From Zingiber officinale (taxonomy: Eukaryota > Streptophyta > Magnoliopsida > Zingiberales > Zingiberaceae), in NCBI RefSeq assembly GCF_018446385.1, contig NC_056002.1, positions 5,753,474 through 5,817,473 on the forward strand: 64,000 bases of DNA, read 5' to 3'. Made by a program: the position numbers and the translations under genes. How positions within the stretch are numbered: position 1 is the first letter of the stretch; every line of letters starts with the position of its first letter. Below, piece by piece: positions 1 through 9,087 of the stretch. The notes beneath the pieces were generated by a model. That model was not told where the DNA came from. It saw only the letters and a list, made by a program, of their open reading frames with translations, and ran no database searches.

Positions 1-435
1 CAACGACGAGGTTCAAACACAACAACACTTACACAATTCTTCTCTACTATTGTTCGCCAGACTTTGAGCTTGGAAGACAAGTGTTGCTGCACTTTCCAAC
101 TAGTTTAGAGACATCTTCAAGCTACAAGAGATCAAACAAGAGAAGTTCTTCATTGTATTGTTATACATTACTTCTTGTTTCGAGTTGTACTCTTGTGTGA
201 ACTTGTACAAAGTTTCTCCGCCTTCGGATTGTTCTGAGAATGAGTGTTTTTGATAGTAAAGAGTGTGCTCATGTGTAGATCCTTGGATTAGTCACCTCAT
301 CTTGAGATGGATACTAAGTAAATCTTTTGTGTTAGCATTGGAGGAGTTCGCTTTGAGTTTTCCATTGCAAATCATCTTCAATGAAGCGAGACGAGATATT
401 CACCTCTCCCCTCCTAGCTCCGGAGTGTCCCGACA
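1..435 (+). mobile_element. Degraded LTR end (Copia-type), solo or truncated
   Basis: The right part resembles the R-U5 end of elements A and B: a 'ctccgcc' leader motif, 'ccttggattagtcacct', then a pyrimidine-rich stretch, 'tagctcc' and a terminal 'cgaca'. No primer-binding site follows at 436, so this is probably a solo or truncated LTR. The left end is outside the window. Similarity was judged by eye only. Confidence 0.5.
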
Positions 436-1400
436 TGGTTGACTACCAAATTTCAAAGGAAAAGATAGAATCAACAATCACATTTTCAATCATCAAGTGG
501 ACTTAAAGAACTCAAAATCCAATCTCCATCGTTCAAAATGTAGCTAGATGCAGAATGTTCCCTCAAAGTTTCAAGGCAATTTAATGGTTGAAACTCAAGA
601 AAATGTAATTCTTTTACAATTACAATAGGTTAATTTTCCCAGCAAACCAACCACGTGTCCACAACATAGGAATCGCCAAAGAAGCCTCACAACAATCGAC
701 CTTCACACACCTTGAAATCATAAATCTCGACAACGACATTGAAGTCCTTCCAGATAAGGGAATGTATACCTAAGGTACCACTAAAGGGCAAACCTATGTA
801 AGAAAAGGCAAACATGCATGATATGTGACTGGGATACAAGGAACTTCTAAAACTATTCGGTAAAAGCAACGATTATGATATTGGATGATTGAGTTATTTA
901 AGAATTTGTAGGAGGAACTATTACTGTCATGTTGGGTACTCCAAGTTTAAAGAATCATTATTATGATTGATTATCGAATTTTCAAGGAAAAGACAAAATT
1001 AATAATAGCATTTTCAATCATCACGTAGACTTAAAGAATTCAAAATCCGATCTTCACCGTTTAAAATATAGCTCTGAATGTAAAGAACGTGTTCTCCAAA
1101 TTTTAAGACGATCCAACAATTGAAACTTAAGAAAATATAATTTTTTTATAACTATAATGGTCAATTTTTTCAGTAAATTAACCACGAATCCACAACATAG
1201 GAATCGCCGAAGAAGCCTGCCTTCACCCTACCTTCAAAACAAAAATCTCGTCGTCGACGACGACGACGACGTTAAAAGTCCTCCCAAATTCAAACTTTTC
1301 GGCTTGACAGGACCATGCTTTAATACCATGTAAATAGAATAAAAAAAATGAGAAGGGGATGAGGGAAAAAAAGTTGAAGAGCGTCATTGATTTCTCTTTT
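436..1400. repeat. Intergenic DNA with a direct duplication of about 240 bp
   Basis: Two diverged direct copies lie near 452-690 and 976-1222. Both contain 'cattttcaatcatca', 'gacttaaagaa' and 'ccacaacataggaatcgcc'. A short (GAC)n run follows at about 1252-1272. I see no gene here. The duplication ends about 180 bp upstream of the ATL TATA box, so it could be distal promoter sequence or an old transposon fragment. Confidence 0.6.
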
Positions 1401-1403
1401 TCC

Positions 1404-1410
1404 TATAAAT
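1404..1410 (+). promoter_or_regulatory. TATA box of ATL copy 1
   Basis: The sequence 'tataaat' lies 251 bp upstream of the ATG at 1661, which would give a 5' leader of roughly 225 nt. Homology with the second ATL copy begins only about 10 bp downstream, so copy 2 lacks this box. Confidence 0.5.
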
Positions 1411-1413
1411 GCT

Positions 1414-2820
1414 GCTTTTCTAAAAAGCAACATAAATTAGAACTTATTCCTCTCTTTGACTATTCCATATCGTAACAAAGTTAGAAGTGAGAACGATAAC
1501 AGTTTAGCAGCTTTTGACGAGGCGAAAAAAATTTGATAAACGTGTGAGAAAACTCGCATAAAAATATCAGCTTGAATTCATTTAACGTGAACAGAAAACT
1601 CAAAGATTCTCACTCTCATTCTCACCACTTCGTAATTTGCTTTAATTTCAAGTATCAAGGATGTCTGGAGCAGAGCAACCCACGACCGGCGGCGGAGACG
1701 ACGGCGTCGTGCTGTCTTTTGCGACTACCAACGGGTTCATTGTCGCGGCGGCGATGCTTCTCTTAATCCTATTCATCTTCTCTTTCATCCTCTGCCTCCG
1801 CGCCAAGCGCCGCTGGGGCGGCGACCCGGTCGCCGCCGCCGAAGATCCCTTTCCGCAGACGTCTGGCCTCGACGCTGAATCCATGAAGGCGCTACCTTGG
1901 ACAATGCTCCGCCCCGACGACTTCGCTGGCGGCGCGGATCACTGCGCCGTCTGTCTCAGCGAGTTCTCGCCGGGGCAGAGGGCGCGGGTGTTGCCCAACT
2001 GCCGCCACTCCTTCCACGTAGAGTGCATTGACGGGTGGCTCGTCGCCCACACCACCTGTCCACTCTGCCGGACTCAGGCGGCACCCAATCTACTATCATG
2101 CCGCCTGAATCGCCGCCGGCGAACCCCTCCATCCCGAGCGCACCGCAGGGAGCCGGTTCGAGCTCTTCCTTCCCGTCATCGGAGAGAGCGGCGGAGGCGC
2201 TGACGTCGCTCCGAAGGATGATTCTGAGGTCCGAAAGCCGATCCGTCGACTATCCCATTGACTGCGATGTGGAGCAAGGATGCGTTCTTCCCAAATCGAC
2301 GCCGACCAGTTAACGTAAAGCACGATGCAGAGCAGAAAGTTCGCTTAATCTAATTAATTAAATCATTCTGTAATCTCCTGATTAATTTCTGCGATTATTT
2401 CATTCCTACACGAATGACAGCTGTTCGAGTGCAACCTCGCAAAGTCAAATATTTAATAGCTTTAGGTCTCAACAAGTACCATCAGTCAATATTTAATAAC
2501 TTTAAATTATTTTATACCATCAAAATCGCTTAACTGAATTATTTAAGTAATCTTTTATATAAAATGAATATGTACGAGAAACATATTAGGTTGGCAAAGT
2601 CGATTTTATTTTTGTTATTTAAATAGTTAAATTGAGGGTATATTTTAAAAATATTCATAAAAGAAAGTGGGTAAAAGCGTATGAACGCGATAAAAAAATG
2701 GAGGACCTTCGAAAAAATTGAACGGCAGTGTCCACTGGAAGAATGCAAATCCACGCGAATACAAATTTACGTTCAAATCTTATTTAATACATGTAAAATG
2801 AACAAATATATATATCAAAG
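1414..2820. repeat. ATL segment duplication, copy 1
   Basis: This stretch (5' leader, ATL reading frame, 3' flank) is repeated at 41450-42620 with high identity, apart from a deletion of about 230 bp that removes the RING region in copy 2 and a short insertion near 42520. The non-coding 3' part (2314-2820) is AT-rich and has no gene. Homology stops where the LTR of element E begins (2821). Confidence 0.8.
1661..2313 (+). pseudogene. ATL-type RING-H2 E3 ubiquitin ligase, copy 1, frameshifted
   Basis: ATL proteins are membrane-anchored RING-H2 ubiquitin ligases that pair with E2 enzymes, many of them in defence and stress signalling. The ATG at 1661 opens an intronless frame with a hydrophobic segment (about residues 25-45), a basic stretch, a GLD motif (about 69-71) and a canonical RING-H2 (about 91-131) with C-x2-C-x15-C-x-H-x2-H-x2-C-x10-C-x2-C spacing. 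After the RING the frame becomes arginine-rich and stops at 2203. The typical ATL tail, with 'LRRMILRSES' and 'DVEQG', continues one frame back and ends at 2313. This implies one lost base (or two gained) near 2075-2110. It may be a young pseudogene or a sequence error. A protein truncated at 2203 would still keep the membrane segment and RING. Confidence 0.85.
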
Positions 2821-3908
2821 TGTTCCTATCCGAATGTACGAAGTTGAAAAAGTCGAGGATGCGGTGGCTTTATTGATTGGACGAAGATCGTATTTTCTCT
2901 GTAAAATAAAATCAAATTAGGGATGGATTTCTAATGTTGATTTTTCGATATTCAAATTTGAAACAGAAGAATAAGAGAAAAATGAAAGTACTAAATATAA
3001 AGATTAATCATATATTTTTTTCATATCTATCCGTTCTTTTATATCTTTCTTAATGACTTTTCATATTCCCCTATTTAATGATATTAATTACAGACAGAAT
3101 GTATTTTTGTCCTCTCTGTAAAATAAAATTAAATTAGGGAAGGGGTCCCTGACATTAGTCCTCCGACGTTCAAGTTAGAAACAAAAGAATAAGAGAAAGT
3201 GAAAGTACTAGGGACAAAGATTAATCTTACCTTTTTCCATATCTATCAATTCTTTTATACCTTTCTTAATGACCCTTCATATTCCTCTGTTTAATGATAT
3301 TAATTACAGACAAAAGACATCTTTATCTTGATTTCTCCACATTCAATGATAGATGGAGTATTCTCTTTCATTTTTTATTCCCCTTATTAAGTATCTATTT
3401 TTTTCCTCTTTTATTATATCAGTTCATTACTATCAATAGCATACCCCGAGTCGGACGGATGACCCGCTCTAATGTCGATCGGGCTGACCAGACGCTATTT
3501 CCTCCAGACGACCGACCCGACAGCGGTTCCTCCGATCGGCCTATGTATCCTCATCTCGCTCGGGGCGACGCGGTTGAGCCACGTTGATCGTCTTGACTTT
3601 AACCTCCACCGTGGTCATTGACCCATACCAGGTGGGCTTCTCCTTACCGCCGCATCACAAACCTCCCGTTCAAGTCTAGTCGAAGAAGGATGTAAGTCCA
3701 ACTGACTAGACAAGATGTGTCGCTGACGACTCTAAGGCCCGAGAGGCCTTCATGCTCCGGTTTCCAATCTGCGACAGGCTCATGCCGCTCGTCCCTCTTT
3801 CACAGGGTTATTGTTCGACCCAATCCTTCGAAGCAAAAATATGCATAGGTCGTTCGGATATGTGGTGATCATGTGTCCATGCCTGATCGGAACGACAGGC
3901 GATTATAC
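2821..3908 (-). mobile_element. Left (3') LTR of element E, first part
   Basis: This aligns with the right LTR at 40740-41447: shared 'ggaaggggtccct' followed by a 'cgacgttcaag' or 'cgacgctcaag' motif, then 'ttaatgatattaat'. It also aligns more weakly with D's LTR. A segment of about 215 bp is tandemly doubled (2893-3116 and 3117-3310). The LTR is interrupted at 3908 by element A and resumes at 10841. Confidence 0.65.
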
Positions 3909-4681
3909 TGTTGGTGCAACCTTAGGTCAAGGTTGACCTGGTTGACCCGACTCGAGGTGACTTGACTCGAGTTGTATTTTGATGTTTGACTTGGAAGATT
4001 GTCGGTGCAACCTTAGGTCAAGGTTGACCTAGTTGAGTTGCATGTCGATGTTTGACGAGAAGAGAGTTGTATTCTTGATGTTTGACAAGAATAGGTGTTT
4101 GGGAGATTGTAGGTGCAATCTTAGGTCAAGGTTGACCTGGTTGACCTGATTCGCGAAAAGTCCAAGTATGGAGACTTGGCACTGGAAAAGTCCAAGTACG
4201 GAGACTTGGCACGGGGAAAAGTCCAAGCAGGTAGCTTGGCACGCGGAAAGTCCTGGTGAGTGAAGCCAGGCAGTGGGAAAGTCCTAACTGGGATGTTAGG
4301 CAGTTGGAAAGTCCTGGTGAGTGAAGCCAGGCAGTGAGAAAGTCCTAACTGGGATGTTAGGCAGTGTGGAAGTCCTGGTGAGTGAAGCCGGGCAAGGGAA
4401 AATCCAGATGGATCAGGGATGATCGGACTTCTGGTGTTGGAAAGTCCAAGTAGGTCAAGGGAGTGATCAGATACTTGGCACGAAGAGGAAAATCCAGATG
4501 GATCAGGGATGATCGGACATCTGGTGTGGAAAAGTCTAAGTGGGTCAAAGGGATTGACCGGACACTTAGCGGGGAGTGCTAGCAGGTCAAGGGAGTGACC
4601 GGATGCTAGGCATGATGTACCAACAGGTCAAGGTTGACCGGATGTTGGTGTGGAAGCCTTAGGTTTAGGGCTGAGAAGTTT

Positions 4682-5020
4682 GGATCGGGCTGCAGATCGA
4701 TCCAATGATACATGGGTCATCTGATCGGTCTGGTGACCGATCAGTGACCGATCAGTATGCTACTGATGGTTATATGATCGGTCTGGAGACCGATCAGAAG
4801 GAGATCAGTGGCAAACTAGCAGAGAAGAGAAGCCTGATCGGTCTACGGACCGATCAGAAGGTTCCCTGATCGGTCTGTGGACCGATCAGGATGTTCCCTG
4901 ATCGGTCCGTGGACCGATCAGGGATATTCGATCGGTCCATGGACCGATCGGACGAAAGCGGTTTCTTCCGATCGGTCCGCGACCGATCAGGATGTTCTGA
5001 TCGGTCCACGCATCGATCAG
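4682..5020. repeat. Array of about nine palindromes in A's left LTR
   Basis: The consensus is TGATCGGTC, a 4-6 base loop, then GACCGATCA. Units lie near 4682-4703, 4721-4744, 4774-4797, 4834-4857, 4866-4889, 4899-4922, 4928-4951, 4968-4990 and 4997-5020, with a lone half-site at 4745-4755. Spacing between units is irregular (8 to 36 bp). The array stops about 46 bp before the TATA box. Each unit could fold as a hairpin or bind a dimeric protein. Confidence 0.9.
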
Positions 5021-5066
5021 GTTCTAGCCGTGACGCAACGCCAGTTTCTTCATTTCTTCTTCACGG

Positions 5067-5075
5067 TATAAGAAG
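5067..5075 (+). promoter_or_regulatory. LTR TATA box of element A
   Basis: 'tataagaag' lies just downstream of the palindrome array. The same motif sits at 10271-10279 in the right LTR. Transcription should start about 30 bp further on, which places the palindromes in U3. Confidence 0.6.
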
Positions 5076-5624
5076 GCGAGGGCATCTTACGTGCAAATGC
5101 TCTCTTTCTTTTCCCTGCTAGAACTTCGTTCTTCCGTCAAGCTTCGCTCAACCGAGCTTTGATTGAGCTCGCCTCCGAAGCTTCGCGTGAGCTTCCTCGA
5201 CTGGCCTGCGTTTGGGTTGTGAAGTTGCTGCTTCACCTCCAGTCGACAAGAAAGCAAGCAATTGGTAGAGTGTTATTGTATTTCATATTGTACTGCTTTT
5301 CTTACTGTTCTTGTACTCTTTGTTTGCTGTTGCAAACGTTTGTGGCGAGGTTTCTCCACCCACAAGGAGTATATTGTATTAGCCGGTTCTCCGGGGACTC
5401 ATCCACCGACGGATTGACTGGACTCGTCCACCTTACGGACACGCCGAGGAGTAGGAGCCCTAATCTCCGAACCTCGTTACATCCTTGTGTTAAGGTTTGG
5501 TTTTCTTCTCTGTCGTTTCTTTGTATTTTCCGCTGCGCTAACACGTTTTGTAGAAAGAAACGACGATTTGGGGTCGGCTATTCACACCCCCCCTCTCTAG
5601 CCGAGTACGAACGGTCCTAACAAG

Positions 5625-5636
5625 TGGTATCAGAGC
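5625..5636 (+). promoter_or_regulatory. Primer-binding site of element A
   Basis: TGGTATCAGAGC lies 2 nt after the LTR end. It is the standard plant Copia primer site, complementary to initiator methionine tRNA. Confidence 0.85.
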
Positions 5637-5683
5637 GAGGCCGCTCTTCGACGGATTCACACCCGTGGGAGCACAAGCTAGAG

Positions 5684-7150
5684 ATGGATCAATTTGGAGA
5701 AGACATCACCATTCCACCCTTCTACAACGACAACTTCGCATATTGGAAGGTAAGGATGATGTATTTTCTTAGGACTAATATGTGGAACTGGTTTTGTGTA
5801 CAAGAAGGGTTTACTCCTCCAATGGATAAAGAAGGAGAGCCTCTAGAGAAGAACAAGTGGACGAAGGAACAAGTCCACCAATCCACGATCAACAATGAGG
5901 TAACTAAAACAATTGAATTTTCATTACCTACTAATGTTTTGTGTAAGATAGGTAAATACAACAATGCCAAGGAGTTGTGGGATAACTTGGCCAAGTACCA
6001 TGAGGAGAGCTCCACTTCAAGCCATGAAGAGGAGCCTAGTGAGCCAAGTAGCTCACATCATGGAGGGAGCGAATTGGGAGTTGAGGGCTACTCAACATCC
6101 AAGGAAGAAGAGGAGGAGAGTTCCTCTTGTTCAAGTTCGGAGCAAGAAGAAGAAGCTTCTACCTCCGGGAGGGATGAAGAAGAGAGCATCCATCCATCCT
6201 CAACCCTAGGTAACTCAAACACTTTAAGTTCAAGTAAATTGCATATAATGTGTTTTGAGTGTATGGAATTTGGACATTACAAGAGTAAATGTCCAAAGAA
6301 GACTAAGAAGACTCCACCGGCACCAAAGGTCAAGGAAGCCGGAGTCCCGACATGCAAGAGCAAGAAGCACGTGGTGTGCTTCCAATGCAAGCAACGGGGA
6401 CACTATAGGAGTCAATGTCCAAGGGGGAGGCACCCTCACGAGGACAAGAGGCCAAACACGTGTAAAGGGGGAGCTAAGGCAAACCCTAAGGTAACCTTTA
6501 AAGCCCATTCTTGCAATTCTAGTAGGATGCATGCTAGTAGTCTTATTGCCATTGTCAATAATGATAAGCATGTTAACACTAGAAATCGATACATGTGTTT
6601 AGGAGTCAAGCATGCTAGCCTAGATAAGAACAATTCTAGAAATGCTAACCCTAGAATTAACTCATCTAAGGCTAAGGAAAATCTAGATAGAAATCCCAAA
6701 TCATCTAGACACATGCCTAGGAATACCTCAAAGAAAAATGATAAATCAAAACTTGAGGTATTAGAGAAAGAAAATCAAGTCTTGAGGTCAAGACTTGACT
6801 CTCTAGAAAAGGCTCTTAAGGATTTGACTCTAGGGTCTAGGGGTCAAAAACCCAAGTCCAAGGACAAGAAAGGTTTGGGTCACAAACCTAAGTCTCAATT
6901 GGTCAAGCCCACTTATCATAATGTTTCATTCGATTATGGAACAAAACCTAGGGCTAGGAAGACCATTACCAAGGTCACAAGGGGAGTCACCCCTATAGTT
7001 GACCTTAACGAGACCCAAATGACCAAGGCTTTAAAGCCTAAGAGGGTCATTAGGAGGGTTGCTTGGGAAGTTATCCCTAGTGAATATTTAGTGAATCCAA
7101 TGAGCTCTAATAGGTATTGGGTTCCTAGGAGCATCTTCTCTACCCCATAG
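5684..7150 (+). CDS. gag: Gag polyprotein of element A (488 aa), no pol
   Basis: The frame is uninterrupted from the first ATG after the primer site. The N-terminal region (about residues 1-110, with 'YWKVRMMYFL' and 'LWDNLAKYHEE') is the Copia Gag fold. An acidic Ser/Glu stretch follows (about 110-180). Two CCHC zinc knuckles lie at about 190-203 and 232-245. A basic stretch and a leucine-rich coiled coil (about 355-385) come next. It ends at 'WVPRSIFSTP' followed by a stop. Pol-bearing plant Copia elements carry similar wording just before their protease, so the frame seems to end at the Gag-protease border. It should form particles and bind RNA. With LTRs nearly identical outside the array, it may still be functional. 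Confidence 0.88.
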   Translation: MDQFGEDITIPPFYNDNFAYWKVRMMYFLRTNMWNWFCVQEGFTPPMDKEGEPLEKNKWTKEQVHQSTINNEVTKTIEFSLPTNVLCKIGKYNNAKELWDNLAKYHEESSTSSHEEEPSEPSSSHHGGSELGVEGYSTSKEEEEESSSCSSSEQEEEASTSGRDEEESIHPSSTLGNSNTLSSSKLHIMCFECMEFGHYKSKCPKKTKKTPPAPKVKEAGVPTCKSKKHVVCFQCKQRGHYRSQCPRGRHPHEDKRPNTCKGGAKANPKVTFKAHSCNSSRMHASSLIAIVNNDKHVNTRNRYMCLGVKHASLDKNNSRNANPRINSSKAKENLDRNPKSSRHMPRNTSKKNDKSKLEVLEKENQVLRSRLDSLEKALKDLTLGSRGQKPKSKDKKGLGHKPKSQLVKPTYHNVSFDYGTKPRARKTITKVTRGVTPIVDLNETQMTKALKPKRVIRRVAWEVIPSEYLVNPMSSNRYWVPRSIFSTP

Positions 7151-9073
7151 ATGGGTTAGAGAGTGTCAACTCCAATAAGAAGGGTAGTTAACCCAACTTT
7201 GAGGAAATTGACACTCAAGGAGCATTTTCAAGGTTTTGTGAACCTTTGAAAATGAAATGGAACTATCATTTACTCCTTGGAAGAGTAAAATGTGCCATTA
7301 TGGAAAAGAATGATTTTAATTGGCACAATTTGGGAAAATCTAGAAAACTCTCGAGGAAAAATGAAACATGCCAAGTTTTGAGGATAAATTTGATCTTTAA
7401 GTGGCATGAATTAATCTAGAGTTCAAAAAGTGTCAAAATTAGGATTTTGGCATTTTAGGGCAATCAAGGGTTAAATTTTAGGTTAGCAAAGTGGTTAAGG
7501 ATACTTAGATAGATAATCTAGGTATATTTATTTATGCTAAATCTTGCCATGATTGTTTGCCCTCACATGTCATGACATCATGTTTAGTTTTATTATCATT
7601 TGAAATGTCATGATAATGCTTAGGCTAGTTTATATGTCATGCTTTATTTAAGTTTCAAACTTTATGCCATGACATCATGACATTGGCACATGTTTTTATT
7701 TATGATATTATTTCATGCCATGTCATCATCTCTTGCATTAATGATCAATTTAAATTGATTTAAGGATAGAAACACAATTTGATATTGAGATCAAGTTGGT
7801 GTTTAGAAAATGCATGAGAACTTAGCCTAAGATGACCTAAACCCATATCTCACATCAAAATTGACTTGGATGTGTTTGATACACTTTAGATGTGTGTGAG
7901 ATATTAGGATCATGAGTTAGGATCAAGGTGCATAGTTCTTGTACCTAGATTAGCCTAATTCAAGAAATGAGGATCATAGGGAAAGCTTATGTACAAGTCA
8001 TGTACATATAGCCCTAAGATTGTGGTCCTAAATTAAAAGGTTTAAAATCATTTTAAAATTGATTTGAAAAACCTTGATAAAGTTTTTCTAGTGATAGCAT
8101 TCATCATTGAACATTGTGATACAAAGTTGAGTTAAACTTGAACTATTTCAAAGTTTTTGAACTTTGTATCAAGATTGAAAAATGGAAACTATTTTCATAG
8201 AAAACTATTTTTCCTTGATAGTGTATGATATGAGAAATGTATCCTCAAAGTTTCGTAATTTTTGGAATTTTCTGTAATTTTATGTGAGTTTCTGAATTTC
8301 TCCCGGGGAGAAAAATCAGAAATCTCTGATTTCAGAGGCTGGATCGGTCACCGGACCGATCCAGGGAAGGCTGGATCGGTCTGGGGACCGATCCAGAGGG
8401 GTCCTGATCGGTCCGGTGACCGATCAGGCGTGCTGAATTTGCTGAATTTCGACTGGTTGTCTGAAATTTCAGCTCGGGAAGGTGGTGTTTTGGATTTCTA
8501 AAGGTTTGGAACTCACAAAGACATTGTTGGTGCAATGTTCAAGGGGGAGTTGACCTTTAGGGGGAGTTTTACCTAATTGTCAAGGGGGAGTTGACTTTTA
8601 GGGGGAGTTTTTACTCCTTAAGACTTTTGAGGATTAGTGATATGGGATTATCACTAAGTTGATTGTTGAGTTTAGTGTCAAGGGGGAAATTAAGAGTTTC
8701 AATGAAAGGTATGGGACTTTCATTAGGAAGAAACTCTTGACCTTGATACTCTCCTTTTTCTTTTTGATGTGTGTCAAAAAGGGGAGAGTGTTCATTGGAG
8801 AATTATTGGAGAACCCAAGTTAGGTTATCGGGTTAACCTAAGCCAGGGGAAGAATGTCAAGGAATGTTCGAGGAAGAACATTGGAATTCTTTTTGATGTG
8901 TGTCAAAAAGGGGGAGAATTATTGGAGAACCCAAGTTAGGTTATCGGGTTAACCTAAGGGGAGAATGTCCAGAGAATGTTCAAGGAAAGAACATTGGACA
9001 TTGGAAGATGGTTGGAAAACCTAAGTTAGGTTATCGGGTTAACCTAACTTGATTATGGGTTTTGTCAAACATC
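7151..9073 (+). other. 3' non-coding region of element A
   Basis: About 1.9 kb with no long frame and no pol motif on either strand. It is AT-rich and collinear with the matching region of element B ('gccatgattgtttgcc', 'catgccatgtcatcat'). It contains a second palindrome cluster (8341-8427), 'caagggggagttgac' repeats (8540-8610) and two extra polypurine-like copies (8776 and 8904). Confidence 0.75.
8341..8427. repeat. Second, internal palindrome cluster of element A
   Basis: Three palindromes (8341-8362, 8372-8393, 8404-8427) use the same GATCGGTC/GACCGATC word as the LTR array. They lie about 660 bp before the 3' LTR, in the transcribed 3' non-coding region. Confidence 0.9.
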
Positions 9074-9087
9074 AAAAAGGGGGAGAT
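9074..9087 (+). promoter_or_regulatory. Polypurine tract of element A
   Basis: 'aaaaagggggagat' directly precedes the TGTTGG start of the right LTR. This is the usual plus-strand primer position. Confidence 0.85.

Larger units (their letters stand above)
3909..5622 (+). mobile_element. Left (5') LTR of element A
   Basis: It begins with W-box-rich sequence (palindromic pairs around TTGACC), followed by a minisatellite of 'aagtcc...aggca' units (about 4160-4640). The palindrome array (4682-5020), a TATA box (5067-5075) and an R-U5 segment ending with a C7 run and 'cggtcctaaca' come next. A non-ATG frame at 5159-5620 lies in R-U5 and is unlikely to be a gene. Confidence 0.92.

Noticed and set aside
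4682..5020. CRISPR-like array (repeats of about 23 bp with variable spacers)
   Set aside because: The repeats are palindromic, imperfect and irregularly spaced. They sit in a plant LTR next to a TATA box, and no cas genes exist. They are retrotransposon palindromes.
5159..5620. About 153-codon frame at the end of A's LTR, repeated at 10374-10838
   Set aside because: It begins without ATG in R-U5 and has low-complexity hydrophobic content. It is explained as chance openness of the LTR leader.
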